Positions 55,178 through 64,000 of a DNA stretch of 64,000 bases are shown piece by piece. The DNA lies in contig NZ_CP115775.1 of assembly GCF_027913035.1 (NCBI RefSeq), forward strand, positions 310,001-374,000. Direction: 5' to 3'. Position 1 is the stretch's first letter. Every line of letters begins with the position of its first letter. The stretch comes from Paracoccus albus. GTDB lineage: Bacteria; Pseudomonadota; Alphaproteobacteria; Rhodobacterales; Rhodobacteraceae. Position numbers and translations under genes: made by a program. The notes beneath the pieces are model-generated. The model did not search any database. It was not told where the DNA came from and saw only the letters and a program-made list of their open reading frames with translations.

Positions 55178-55978
55178 TCAGGAAGCGCGCTTGGCTTGCG
55201 GGACGCCACTTTCCAGAGATTTGATCCGCATCTCCAACCGCTCGACAAGCGCGGCGCGAGGGATTCCGGTCTCATTTGCAAGGCGAAGCAGCCCGAATTG
55301 CACGCGGGCAAGCTCCTGATAGTAGCGCGCGAAGGTGTAGTTAATGCCTGCACCGGCAACGGCGCCCAGAACCGGTACAGCCTGTGCGCCCACTTTGGTC
55401 AGCAGTCGCGTGGCGATTTGTGGTGCGAACCGGGTGACCAGCGATTGCAGGGTCCGCCCGCTTATCGCAAGGCGAGCCGCCAGCAGGGCGGTATCAGTCC
55501 CGTCATCCTCATCCAGCGGACCGCCAGTCGCGAAAATCCGCAGCGCTTCGGCCCGGATTTCATCGCTGTGCGTGTCGAGGCCATGCTCATCGGCGATTTC
55601 AAGGATCGCGCGCAGAAGAATGGTCACGGTCACAGGCAGCTCGACCATGGCGCCGGCAATACCGGCAGCACCACCAATGGCGCCGGCGGCCGTCGTGCCC
55701 AGCCGGTTGAACCAGTCGCCCCGGTCGCGCAGAACGCCGCGCGATGCCGATGCAACGCTGAACGTGCGATTGAGCGCCGAGGCAACGGCACCGTCGATGC
55801 GTTTGCGCATGAAATCAGGTAAACGCTGGATAAGTTGCTCTCCACCGCCGCCGACACGGTCGAGGATGTCCATCCCCAGTCCTCTTGCATCGACATAGCG
55901 CCGTGCCAGACGGTCGATTTCTTTCAGCACCGATTCATCCGTGATCGGTGGCAGGACAATCTGATTGCGTTCAGCCAT
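55178..55978 (-). CDS. EcsC family protein
   Basis: The 266-aa protein matches the EcsC domain: an N-terminal helical region (IDRLARRYVDARGLGMDILDRVGG), a glycine/alanine-rich hydrophobic centre (about 95-125, TTAAGAIGGAAGIAGAMVELP), and a second hydrophobic stretch (about 195-220). Bacillus EcsC lies in an ABC-transporter operon and is thought to affect secretion or proteolysis; the function here is unknown. Its start overlaps the GNAT stop by 8 bases (ATGGCTGA). Confidence 0.82.
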   Translation of the reverse strand: MAERNQIVLPPITDESVLKEIDRLARRYVDARGLGMDILDRVGGGGEQLIQRLPDFMRKRIDGAVASALNRTFSVASASRGVLRDRGDWFNRLGTTAAGAIGGAAGIAGAMVELPVTVTILLRAILEIADEHGLDTHSDEIRAEALRIFATGGPLDEDDGTDTALLAARLAISGRTLQSLVTRFAPQIATRLLTKVGAQAVPVLGAVAGAGINYTFARYYQELARVQFGLLRLANETGIPRAALVERLEMRIKSLESGVPQAKRAS

Positions 55979-56537
55979 GCGGCGCGTCCTTTCGCGGCTC
56001 TACGTCCCGGCAATTGCCGGTCTGCAGGGGCTCATCATCACGATGCGGGACGTCTGGGTCATTTTCGCGCAGAACCAGGCCCCGTATATCAACCCATGCG
56101 CCGGGTTGTAGTTCCAGCCCGAGAACCCTGTCCGGGTTGGTCGGCGGGGGCATCTCGACCTCTTCCAGCTTTTTGAAACCGAACCGCGAATAATAAGGCG
56201 CGTCACCGACAAGCATGACCCGTTGCCAGCCATGATCGCGCGCCTTGCCAAGGCTTTCCTGCATCAGCCAGGCGCCAAGGCCCTCGCCCTGTGCGGTCGG
56301 GTGTACCGCGATTGGCCCAAGCAAAAGGACCTTTCGTCCGGCGACACGAACCGGCCAATAGCGAATAGCGGCCCTGACGGTGTCGTCGGCACGCAGCAGC
56401 AGGCAAAGCGCGCGCACAGGATCCACCCCGTCGCGCAGGCGATAGGATGACAAAGCCGTCCGTCCCGGCGCGAAACACAGATCCATCAGCGTCTCGACCT
56501 CGTGCCAATCTTCCGGCCTTTCCTGGCAAAGTTCCAC
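55971..56537 (-). CDS. GNAT-family N-acetyltransferase (YhbS-like)
   Basis: The 188-aa acetyltransferase has the acetyl-CoA binding stretch LGPIAVHPTAQGEGLGAWLM and the following GDAPYYSRFGFKK typical of YhbS relatives. I take GTG at 56537 as the start, because GGAGG lies six bases upstream; the longer frame from TTG at 56600 has no ribosome-binding site. It is the first gene of a two-gene unit with ecsC, divergent from the flavin reductase gene. The substrate is unknown. Confidence 0.82.
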   Translation of the reverse strand: MELCQERPEDWHEVETLMDLCFAPGRTALSSYRLRDGVDPVRALCLLLRADDTVRAAIRYWPVRVAGRKVLLLGPIAVHPTAQGEGLGAWLMQESLGKARDHGWQRVMLVGDAPYYSRFGFKKLEEVEMPPPTNPDRVLGLELQPGAWVDIRGLVLRENDPDVPHRDDEPLQTGNCRDVEPRKDAPHG

Positions 56538-56659
56538 CCAAACCCTCCGTGATGAGCGCACATCCGGCGCGATGCGTAACACGACTTTCGGCAGTTGCAA
56601 TAATTCGGTGGACGCTGACAGCGCAGGGGGGCAGGATGCGACCGCAATCAGGAGGCGTC

Positions 56660-57259
56660 ATGTTCTACCGACCAGAGGCCGGCCACGGCCTGCCCCACAA
56701 CCCCTTCAACGCCATCATCGCACCGCGGCCAATCGGCTGGATATCCACGCGTGGCAAGGATGGCGACAACCTTGCACCCTACAGCTTCTTCAATGCGGTC
56801 GCCTATTTTCCGCCACAGGTCATGTTCGCCTCGACCACGGCGAAGGAGGACAGGCCGGGGATGAAGGATACGCTGGCCCATATTGCCGAGACCGGAAGCT
56901 TTTGCGTGAATATCGCCTCGGGGGCGCTGATTGACCAGATGAATGCCTCAAGCGCCGGTCTGGCAGCCGGGGTAAGCGAGTTCGACGCCTGTGGTATCGA
57001 GGCGGCGGAATGCGAAACGATTGATGCGCCGCGCGTCGCGCGCGCCCCCGCCGCGATGGAGTGCCGGTCGACGAAGATCCAACGCCTGCCGGGAGAGGCG
57101 AACTGGCTGGTCATCGGTACCGTTACGGGCGTTCACCTTCGTGACGACTGCGTGAAAGACGGGCGGTTCGATCTGCAACAGGACGGCTGGTTGGCCCGGA
57201 TGGGCTATCGCGACTATGCGAAGGTGCAGGACATATTCGAACTGGAGCGGCCGGAATGA
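56660..57259 (+). CDS. Flavin reductase-like domain protein
   Basis: The 199-aa protein of the FMN-binding split-barrel (flavin reductase-like, DIM6/NTAB) family has the N-terminal [17 protein letters not shown] and the FMN-contacting [16 protein letters not shown]. It is probably a homodimer using FMN; the reaction is not known. The ATG at 56660 lies four bases after AGGAGG; the long upstream open frame is antisense to the GNAT gene. It overlaps apt by 4 bases. Confidence 0.85.
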   Translation: MFYRPEAGHGLPHNPFNAIIAPRPIGWISTRGKDGDNLAPYSFFNAVAYFPPQVMFASTTAKEDRPGMKDTLAHIAETGSFCVNIASGALIDQMNASSAGLAAGVSEFDACGIEAAECETIDAPRVARAPAAMECRSTKIQRLPGEANWLVIGTVTGVHLRDDCVKDGRFDLQQDGWLARMGYRDYAKVQDIFELERPE

Positions 57260-57792
57260 CGCAAAAGACGGTCAAAGACTATATCCGCAGCATTTATGAT
57301 TTCCCGCATGAGGGGATCATCTTTCGGGATGTCACGACGCTGTTTGCCGATGCGCGGGGATTCAGGATGGCAGTCGACCAGATCCTGCATTTTTATGCCG
57401 GTCAGAAAATAGACAAGGTGGTCGGGCTGGAGGCGCGCGGCTTCATCCTTGGCGGTGCGGTCGCGCATCAGCTGTCGACGGGTTTCGTGCCGATCCGCAA
57501 AAAGGGCAAGCTGCCGGGCACTGTCATCTCGGAGGCCTATGAACTGGAATATGGCGAAGCGGTGATGGAATTGCACGACGACGCGCTGAAAGAAGGCGAG
57601 CGGGTTTTGATCGTCGACGACCTTCTGGCGACCGGAGGAACGGCAGAGGCCGGCATCAAGCTTTGCAAGCGTCTGGGTGCTGACGTTATCGGCTGTGCCT
57701 TCGTCATCGATCTGCCAGATCTGGGCGGGCGTGACCGGTTGCAGAAGCTCGGTATGCCTGTTCATGTTCTTTGCGCGTTCGAGGGCGCGTGA
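57256..57792 (+). CDS. apt: Adenine phosphoribosyltransferase
   Basis: The 178-aa purine-salvage enzyme makes AMP from adenine and PRPP. It has the N-terminal [22 protein letters not shown], and the PRPP-binding motif [14 protein letters not shown] in the second half. Length is standard. It starts at an ATGA overlap with the flavin reductase gene. Confidence 0.96.
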   Translation: MTQKTVKDYIRSIYDFPHEGIIFRDVTTLFADARGFRMAVDQILHFYAGQKIDKVVGLEARGFILGGAVAHQLSTGFVPIRKKGKLPGTVISEAYELEYGEAVMELHDDALKEGERVLIVDDLLATGGTAEAGIKLCKRLGADVIGCAFVIDLPDLGGRDRLQKLGMPVHVLCAFEGA

Positions 57793-57793
57793 C

Positions 57794-58690
57794 GTGACCC
57801 CGGCGGACAGGCCGGCAGCGGTTGATAAGGCCAATATCCTTGGCAGTGTCTGGATGGTCGCCGCTATGGCGGCCTTCGCGGTTGAAGATGTGTTCATCAA
57901 GGCAGCCGCGCGATCTTTGCCCATTGCCGAAGTTATGGTCCTGTTCGGATTGGGCGGTGCGGTGCTGTTTGCAGGCTTTGCCCTCATTTGTGGAGAGCGG
58001 CTGATCTCCGCAGCGGTCTGGTCGCCTGTCATGCGCCTGCGGATGCTCTTCGAGATATTCGGAAGGCTATTTTACACGCTCGCCATAGCGCTTACGCCGC
58101 TATCCTCGGCGACGGTGATCCTGCAGGCAACGCCTATCGTTGTGGTCGCAGGCGCCGCTGCGGTATTTGGCGAAAAGGTCGGCATCAGGCGTTGGATTGC
58201 CATTCTGATCGGCCTTGCAGGCGTTGTCGTCATCATCGGGCCCGGCACGGACAGCTTCAGCCTGCTTTCCATTCTGGCCGTTGTCGGAATGCTGGGTTTT
58301 GCTGGCCGCGACCTCGCAAGCCGCGCCGCGCCAGCAGGAGTGAGTACCGCAATCTTGGGCTTTTACGGCTTTTTAGCGATTATCGTGGCCGGTGCAGCCT
58401 ACTCGTTTTGGGAAGGCGCTGCTTTCCTCTGGCCCGATGGTGTCAGTGTGCTGAACCTTTCCGGGGCGGTATTCGCTGGAATTGCTGCCTATGCCTGCCT
58501 GATGAAGGCCATGCGCACTGGCGAAGTCTCTGCCGTTACGCCGTTCCGATACTCGCGGCTGTTATTTGGCGTCGCCTTTGGCGTGCTGCTGTTCGACGAA
58601 ACGCTCAGCCCGCAGATGGTTCTGGGCTCTGCCCTCATCGTTTGTTCAGGGTTGTTTATCCTTTGGCGGGGACGGCGGGTTCAGAAGTAA
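57794..58690 (+). CDS. DMT-family (EamA) transporter
   Basis: This 298-aa membrane protein has ten predicted helices in two EamA repeats, with the conserved PLSSATVILQATPIVV of the first repeat and the YSRLLFGVAFGVLLFDE of the second. Such permeases export metabolites or amino acids; the substrate is not readable. The start is taken as GTG at 57794, one base after the apt stop, with GAGGG upstream; a later ATG at 57854 is possible. Confidence 0.85.
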   Translation: MTPADRPAAVDKANILGSVWMVAAMAAFAVEDVFIKAAARSLPIAEVMVLFGLGGAVLFAGFALICGERLISAAVWSPVMRLRMLFEIFGRLFYTLAIALTPLSSATVILQATPIVVVAGAAAVFGEKVGIRRWIAILIGLAGVVVIIGPGTDSFSLLSILAVVGMLGFAGRDLASRAAPAGVSTAILGFYGFLAIIVAGAAYSFWEGAAFLWPDGVSVLNLSGAVFAGIAAYACLMKAMRTGEVSAVTPFRYSRLLFGVAFGVLLFDETLSPQMVLGSALIVCSGLFILWRGRRVQK

Positions 58691-58766
58691 GCTGAACAAA
58701 ATGAAGGGACGGGGATCGGGTATCACCTGTTCCGCGTTTAGTTGCTGCGACAGTCGGCCTCAGCAG

Positions 58767-58804
58767 CTTTTTAGGGAACATTTGGCTTTTTAGGGAACAT
58801 TTGG
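58767..58804 (+). repeat. Perfect tandem duplication of a 19-bp unit
   Basis: CTTTTTAGGGAACATTTGG occurs twice head to tail (58767-58785 and 58786-58804). It sits immediately upstream of the ribosome-binding site of the secreted hydrolase gene, so copy number could alter promoter or leader spacing. It probably arose by slippage. Confidence 0.95.
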
Positions 58805-58821
58805 AGAGAAGGAATTTTGAT

Positions 58822-60126
58822 ATGCGATCCTTGTTTTTATCATCTGTTGGTGCGGCGTTTATTCTATCGACCGCTGTTCTGTCGGCTCAGGAAGCGGTTG
58901 GCGACGGCCGCTCATCAGGTCCGGCAGTTAACTCAACGGTGTTTTACACGCAGGACATCGCGGCCGTGACCTCCATGACAGAGGTGTTCGGCGATGGTCA
59001 GCGACTGACCGCAGTCGCTGTCGAATATACGGCGGAGATAGCGAACGACACGCTTTCATCAGAGCAGTTCAGCGTCAGTGATCGAAATATTCTGCGCGTC
59101 TATGCCAATGAGCAGGCCGCCATGTCAAATGAGGGCAGTGACGGAAGGTTCGTGATTCTGGAACTGGATCCGGAGGACGAAAGCGCTGTTACCTTCGCTG
59201 CTGGGGTTGATGAGCCTGCACAGGCGGTCGTCGCGCAAACCGGACAGGTTGCGACAGTCACTGGCGATATGATCCCCGCAACAGAGACCGCGATCATCAA
59301 CACCCGTCAGGTCAATCTGATCGTGGATGATTTTCGTCAGTTTCGCTTTACCGACCCGGAAACAGGGCTGATCCTCAACTATAACCTGTTTATTCCGAAT
59401 GAATACGACGCTGATCAGGAATACCCGTTGGTGCTGTTCATGCATGACGCCGGGGTGACCGGAACCAATCCGCTGCGCACATTGGAGCAGGGATTGGGGG
59501 CTGTCTCTTTCGCTAGTCCGAGGGATCAGCGAAAGCATCCTTCCTTCGTGCTGGCGCCGCAATACCCGGTCTCACTGGCAAATGACGCCTCGCAGACGTC
59601 TGTTTACGCAGATATGACCGTTCGTTTGATAGAAGCGTTGCAGCAGGAATATTCTGTCGACCCGAACCGGCTTTACACCACCGGCCAATCAGGCGGTTGT
59701 ATGACCTCGATTGCACTGAATATTAAGTATCCTGATCTGTTTGCGGCCTCGCTGCTGGTGGCGGGGCAATGGGATGTGTCGCAGGTCGCGCCTTTGGCGC
59801 AGGACAGGGTTTTCGCGATTGTTTCTCAGGATGATAAGAAGGCGTATCCAGGTATGTCGGCTATCATGGACACGCTTGAAGGGCAGGGCGCTACCGTCAC
59901 GCGGGCGGTCTGGAACGGTCGTTCGACGCCCGAAGAGTTTACCCAATCGCTGGAAGACCTTCGCGCCGAAAGCCGTGACAGCAACATCTATTTCGTCGCG
60001 TTCGAGGAAGGCACTGTGATTCCCGAAGGAGAAAGCGCTGAAGGGGCGGCGGGGCACGTCAATACCTGGCCCATCGCCTATGACATCCCCGGTGTCCGTG
60101 ACTGGCTGTTCGAGCAGTCGAAATGA
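58822..60126 (+). CDS. Secreted alpha/beta-hydrolase, predicted peptidase or esterase
   Basis: The 434-aa exported protein has a signal peptide at about 1-22 (ending LSA-QE), an N-terminal immunoglobulin-like domain (about 40-170) and an alpha/beta-hydrolase domain (about 180-434). The likely triad is S290 in TTGQSGGCMTS, D337 or D338 in VSQDDKKAYPG and H412 in AAGHVNTW. This layout fits the predicted-peptidase (COG4099-like) or PHB-depolymerase-like esterases. The ATG at 58822 follows GAAGGAA; a start seven codons earlier lies in the tandem repeat region. Composition is somewhat lower in GC than its neighbours. The substrate is unknown. Confidence 0.8.
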   Translation: MRSLFLSSVGAAFILSTAVLSAQEAVGDGRSSGPAVNSTVFYTQDIAAVTSMTEVFGDGQRLTAVAVEYTAEIANDTLSSEQFSVSDRNILRVYANEQAAMSNEGSDGRFVILELDPEDESAVTFAAGVDEPAQAVVAQTGQVATVTGDMIPATETAIINTRQVNLIVDDFRQFRFTDPETGLILNYNLFIPNEYDADQEYPLVLFMHDAGVTGTNPLRTLEQGLGAVSFASPRDQRKHPSFVLAPQYPVSLANDASQTSVYADMTVRLIEALQQEYSVDPNRLYTTGQSGGCMTSIALNIKYPDLFAASLLVAGQWDVSQVAPLAQDRVFAIVSQDDKKAYPGMSAIMDTLEGQGATVTRAVWNGRSTPEEFTQSLEDLRAESRDSNIYFVAFEEGTVIPEGESAEGAAGHVNTWPIAYDIPGVRDWLFEQSK

Positions 60127-60134
60127 TCAGGGTC

Positions 60135-61763
60135 TCACGGAAGATCAATCTTGCCACGCAAGGGCACGTCTGCATGGGATGCGGCGTCATGACGCTCGAT
60201 CAGGCGGTGAACGGGCGGGTAACCCTCGTCCTGATGCAGTTGTGTTAAGGCTTCGGTCACGACCGTGTCGCTGACGGTCCGACGGCTGTTGTGACGGATA
60301 TAATCGTCCCAGGTTGCGATGTGATAGCTTTCCGTCCAGTGATCGGGCTTTTCCAGATCGCGCAGCAACACCCATGATCTTGCGCCGTCGCGGCGCCGGC
60401 TGTCGCGGCGTTTGACCATCAGTGACAGGAACTCCTTCGTGTCCTTTGGCGCGATGTGATAATCGACCATAATCATGATCGGCCCGGAACGACCGCGCAG
60501 GTCCAGCCCCAGTTCCGGTTCGCGGAAGCGGTTGGCGGGTGTCAGGTCCGACTGGCTGAAATCCGGCATGGGCAGCGCGAGGCCGATCAGGCAGGTGATC
60601 AGCAACCCGATTCCCGCGCCGATCAACGCCTCATCGACGCCCGATGCCTCGGCCACGGCGCCCCAAAGCCACGCGCCAGCCGCCATGCCGCCGAAAGTCA
60701 CCGTCTGATAGAGCGCCAGAGCGCGTGCCACCACCCAGCGAGGCGTCGACAATTGCACGGTGACGTTGAAGAGCGACAGGGTCAGCACCCATGCCAGCCC
60801 GGCCGGAAACATCGCCAGAGCATGAGCCCACACACTATCTGTCACTCCGACAAGGATTGCCGAGGCGGCGAAGATCGCCGTACTGAACCGGACGACCCAT
60901 TCATTGTTCATCCGCGCCCGGATGCGCGTGTTGGTCAAAGCACCGATAATCGCGCCCGCGCCGAAGCAGCCAAGCAGCACGCCGAACAGAAAGGATCCGC
61001 CCTCTGGGTGGGATTTCGCCACCAAGGGCAGCAATGCCATCAAAGCGGCCGCCGAGAGGCCGAAGGCGGTTGATCGGGTCAGCACGCGCACAAGGTTTGG
61101 CGACAATGCGACATAGCGAAGTCCTGCACCTACGGCAGAAACAAATGGTTCACGCGCGATGGTTCGCTGCGGATAATCCGGTCGCCAGCGGCTCATCGCG
61201 ATCAGCAGAGGGATATAGCTGAACGCATTGACCATGAAGCCCACGGCCGCACCCCATGCCGCAACGATCAGGCCACCCGCCGCAGGCCCGACCGACCGCA
61301 TCAGGTTAAACCCGACAGAGTTGAGCGTCACGGCCTGCGGCAGATCCTCACGCGGCACCAAATCGCCCATGCTGGCCTGCCAGGGCGGGTTGTAAAGGGC
61401 TTGGCCAAGGCCGATCAGAAAGGTGAAAGCAAGCAGGGTCCAGGGCGTGATCGCCCCTGTCCAGGCAACGAAGGCCAGTATCGCTGACATAAGCCCCATG
61501 AATGCAATCGCTGCCATCATGATCTGCCGACGGTCGAAAATATCGGCCAAAGCGCCTGAGATCAGCGCAAAAAGCATGATCGGCAATGTGTTGGACGCTT
61601 GCACCAAGGCGATGAGAGTCGCGTTGGTCGTCAGCTGCGTCATCAGCCAGGCGGCGCTTACCGCCTGAACCAGACCACCAAAGTTCGAAATGAGTGTCGC
61701 TGTCCACAGGGCGCGAAAAGCGGTGTGCCTGAAGGGCGCGAAGGTGGAAGCTTGGGGTGACAT
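60135..61763 (-). CDS. MFS_3-family exporter with C-terminal soluble domain
   Basis: The 542-aa protein has twelve membrane helices in the first 400 residues, with MFS_3 features (the N-terminal FRALWTATLISNFGGLVQAVSAAWLMTQL resembles EntS-type exporters). The last 130 residues are a soluble domain (PIMIMVDYHIAPKDTKEFL...GARSWVLLRDLEKPDHWTESYHIATWDDYIRH) of the ferredoxin-like dimeric kind seen in antibiotic-biosynthesis monooxygenases. This fusion is usual for the family. The ATG at 61763 gives the family N-terminus; only CGCGGA stands as a weak ribosome-binding site. Confidence 0.88.
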   Translation of the reverse strand: MSPQASTFAPFRHTAFRALWTATLISNFGGLVQAVSAAWLMTQLTTNATLIALVQASNTLPIMLFALISGALADIFDRRQIMMAAIAFMGLMSAILAFVAWTGAITPWTLLAFTFLIGLGQALYNPPWQASMGDLVPREDLPQAVTLNSVGFNLMRSVGPAAGGLIVAAWGAAVGFMVNAFSYIPLLIAMSRWRPDYPQRTIAREPFVSAVGAGLRYVALSPNLVRVLTRSTAFGLSAAALMALLPLVAKSHPEGGSFLFGVLLGCFGAGAIIGALTNTRIRARMNNEWVVRFSTAIFAASAILVGVTDSVWAHALAMFPAGLAWVLTLSLFNVTVQLSTPRWVVARALALYQTVTFGGMAAGAWLWGAVAEASGVDEALIGAGIGLLITCLIGLALPMPDFSQSDLTPANRFREPELGLDLRGRSGPIMIMVDYHIAPKDTKEFLSLMVKRRDSRRRDGARSWVLLRDLEKPDHWTESYHIATWDDYIRHNSRRTVSDTVVTEALTQLHQDEGYPPVHRLIERHDAASHADVPLRGKIDLP

Positions 61764-61786
61764 TCCGCGCAGTCTGCCCGGAACTG

Positions 61787-61814
61787 AAAACCCCCGCAAG
61801 CGGGTTGCGGGGGT
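61787..61814 (-). terminator. Terminator after the YeaQ-type gene
   Basis: ACCCCCGCAA (61790-61799) pairs with TTGCGGGGGT (61805-61814) around a 5-base loop. On the minus strand a T4 run follows, 26 bases after the stop of the small membrane-protein gene and just before the MFS gene start. Confidence 0.88.
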
Positions 61815-61839
61815 CTTGGGATTTGGAAGCTGAGCTTGC

Positions 61840-62091
61840 TCAGGTTGCGCGGTTGATCAGCCTCAGCAACAACAGCAGGATGACTGCGCCGATCGTGGCC
61901 CAGATGATTTGCATGATGATGTTGCTGGATTCTCCGGCGAGCCCAATTGCGGGGAACAAGAACGACGCAATCAATGCGCCAACGATGCCGACAACGATAT
62001 TTACCAAGATACCATGACCGTGACCTTTCACGATCTGTCCTGCCAGCCAGCCGGCGATGGCGCCGACGATAATTGCTACGATGATACCCAT
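61840..62091 (-). CDS. GlsB/YeaQ/YmgE family stress-response membrane protein
   Basis: This 83-aa protein has three glycine-rich membrane helices and the family pattern AIAGWLAGQIVKG, then GHGILVNIVVGIVGALIASFLF. It is normally induced by envelope or acid stress in relatives; the function is unknown. It is a single-gene unit with its own terminator, divergent from nuoA. Confidence 0.9.
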   Translation of the reverse strand: MGIIVAIIVGAIAGWLAGQIVKGHGHGILVNIVVGIVGALIASFLFPAIGLAGESSNIIMQIIWATIGAVILLLLLRLINRAT

Positions 62092-62388
62092 ATGTCCCTT
62101 TTCCTTTCAGATGGTCCTGTAGACGAGCGTGTATCAGCAACGCGCAGTTGCGTCGCAGGTTCCAGTATTGTGCGTATGATTAATTTTCTGCAAGCATTGA
62201 CTTGCGGCCTGTAGCTGCTGCGGTGATACGCTGACATTTCCGTCGCCGAATTCGGCTTGCACGAATGCGATTCGTGCTTCGGAATTGCGCCGGCCCGAGT
62301 TGACCCTTATTCGCCGCAGGGATAAACGGGCTATTAGCCCAACCCAAACGAAGCCGGGGCCCGGCTGTCGCATAAGGGAGCCTTAATA
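62092..62388. other. Divergent promoter region of the YeaQ-type gene and the nuo operon
   Basis: About 300 bases hold no gene. Two TTGAC-like hexamers lie on the plus strand (near 62194 and 62308), but neither has a well-placed -10 box, so the nuo promoter is not fixed. Confidence 0.45.
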
Positions 62389-63278
<890 letters not shown>

Positions 63279-63281
63279 ATC

Positions 63282-63899
63282 ATGGCCCTTTATCCTGATA
63301 CCGACGCGCTGAGCGATCTTGCGGATCTGGTGCAGGTCCGTTTTCCAGATGATGTGGAATCCGCGACCATTGCCTTCGAAGAACTGACCGTCACCGTTGG
63401 TCTGTCCGGCCTGCTTCGGTTGATCGAATTCCTGCAATCCGACGCCAATTGCCGGTTCTCGACCTTGATCGACATCACCGCAGTCGATCACCCCGAGCGC
63501 CCGGCGCGTTTCGATTTGGTCTATCAGTTCCTGTCGATGTACCGGAACCAACGTATTCGTCTGAAGGTCGCTGTGCGCGAGGATGAGCTTGTGCCGTCAG
63601 CTACCGGTATATTCCCCGGTGCAGACTGGTATGAGCGCGAGGTATTCGATCTGTTCGGGATCATGTTCTCGGGCCATCCGGACCTGCGCCGGATCCTGAC
63701 CGATTACGGCTTCCACGGCTATCCGCTGCGCAAGGATTTCCCGACCACCGGCTATGTCGAGGTTCGCTATGACGAGTCGCTGAAACGCGTTGTTTACGAA
63801 CCCGTCAAGCTGACGCAGGAATACCGTCAGTTCGATTTCCTGTCCCCGTGGGAGGGCGCGAAATATGTGCTTCCCGGCGACGAAAAGACCGAGGGCTAA
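63282..63899 (+). CDS. nuoC: NADH-quinone oxidoreductase subunit C
   Basis: The 205-aa hydrophilic subunit of the complex I arm has the signature [29 protein letters not shown] followed by LRKDFP. It is a separate protein here, not fused to NuoD as in E. coli. It lies 3 bases after nuoB. Confidence 0.96.
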   Translation: MALYPDTDALSDLADLVQVRFPDDVESATIAFEELTVTVGLSGLLRLIEFLQSDANCRFSTLIDITAVDHPERPARFDLVYQFLSMYRNQRIRLKVAVREDELVPSATGIFPGADWYEREVFDLFGIMFSGHPDLRRILTDYGFHGYPLRKDFPTTGYVEVRYDESLKRVVYEPVKLTQEYRQFDFLSPWEGAKYVLPGDEKTEG

Positions 63900-63902
63900 G
63901 AC

Positions 63903-64000
63903 ATGGATGGTGATATTCGCGTCAATACTTATGACGACGGTTCGCGCGACGCGCTCACCGAAGAACAGGCGATCCGCAACTTCAATCTGAACTTCGGTCC
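63903..64000 (+). CDS. nuoD: NADH-quinone oxidoreductase subunit D, 5' end only
   Basis: The frame opens with ATG three bases after nuoC and runs off the window after 32 codons. The visible peptide [16 protein letters not shown]...RNFNLNFGP is the start of NuoD, the 49-kDa quinone-site subunit. Confidence 0.92.
   Translation, partial: MDGDIRVNTYDDGSRDALTEEQAIRNFNLNFG

Overview
The window is high-GC alphaproteobacterial chromosome, most probably a marine or halotolerant Paracoccus or a close relative in the Rhodobacteraceae. The support is family-level: the ctaC-ctaB-small ORF-ctaG-ctaE cytochrome aa3 cluster next to thrC and an M16 peptidase, the yacG-tRNA-Phe junction, the nuoABCD start, a DUF6522-type protein, and dprA-topA and scoAB in the usual order. 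Genes are densely packed, with many 4-nt ATGA overlaps. Both edges cut genes: the last 34 codons of yacG on the left and the first codons of nuoD on the right.

Layout. 1-247: yacG tail and tRNA-Phe. 511-1670: an intact IS110-family element. 2072-5593: proVWX, uptake of glycine betaine or another compatible solute. 6042-9102: a TerB-like protein, and on the minus strand a response regulator coupled to a hybrid histidine kinase. 9288-17672: an acyl-CoA synthetase, livGHM, a substrate-binding protein, livF and a PaaK-like enzyme, which reads as one import-and-CoA-activation unit for an organic acid. 17730-22389 (minus): ppk2, pyrG, secG, accA. 22491-27786: S49 peptidase, a 38-aa membrane peptide, Ca/Na antiporter, SDR, uvrC, ytoQ. 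27792-29482 (minus): ruvX, ccmI. 29665-32847: a small membrane protein, sodB, DUF6522, folate cycloligase, HPP-CBS protein. 33033-40918 (minus): scoB, scoA, xdhC, topA, dprA, tldD. 41094-48713: cytochrome oxidase subunits II and III with assembly factors, thrC, M16 peptidase, GNAT. 48719-53518: FAD-linked dehydrogenase and a peptide-type ABC transporter. 53624-61763: helicase, EcsC, GNAT, flavin reductase, apt, DMT permease, secreted hydrolase, MFS exporter. 61840 to the end: a YeaQ-type protein and the start of the complex I operon.

The most striking part is the IS110 element. The non-coding stretch upstream of its recombinase folds by hand into the three-part layout of IS621-type bridge RNAs: a strong 5' hairpin and two stem-internal-loop-hairpin modules. 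The first module carries a 9-mer identical to the DNA directly left of the predicted CT core. The second carries an 8-mer identical to the element's own right end. Both sit where the bridge-RNA model predicts, so this copy appears to hold its own target and donor guides. The basal stem of the second module also covers the recombinase ribosome-binding site, which suggests a choice between guide-RNA folding and translation.

The rest is mostly housekeeping. Lesser points of interest are a PaaK-like enzyme with a degenerate nucleotide loop, a fused two-ATPase transporter with no binding protein nearby, a 38-aa translationally coupled membrane peptide, an operator-like palindrome before ppk2, an inverted repeat around a -10-like box before pyrG, and a perfect 19-bp tandem duplication before a secreted hydrolase gene. 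All calls come from reading the sequence; no database search was run.
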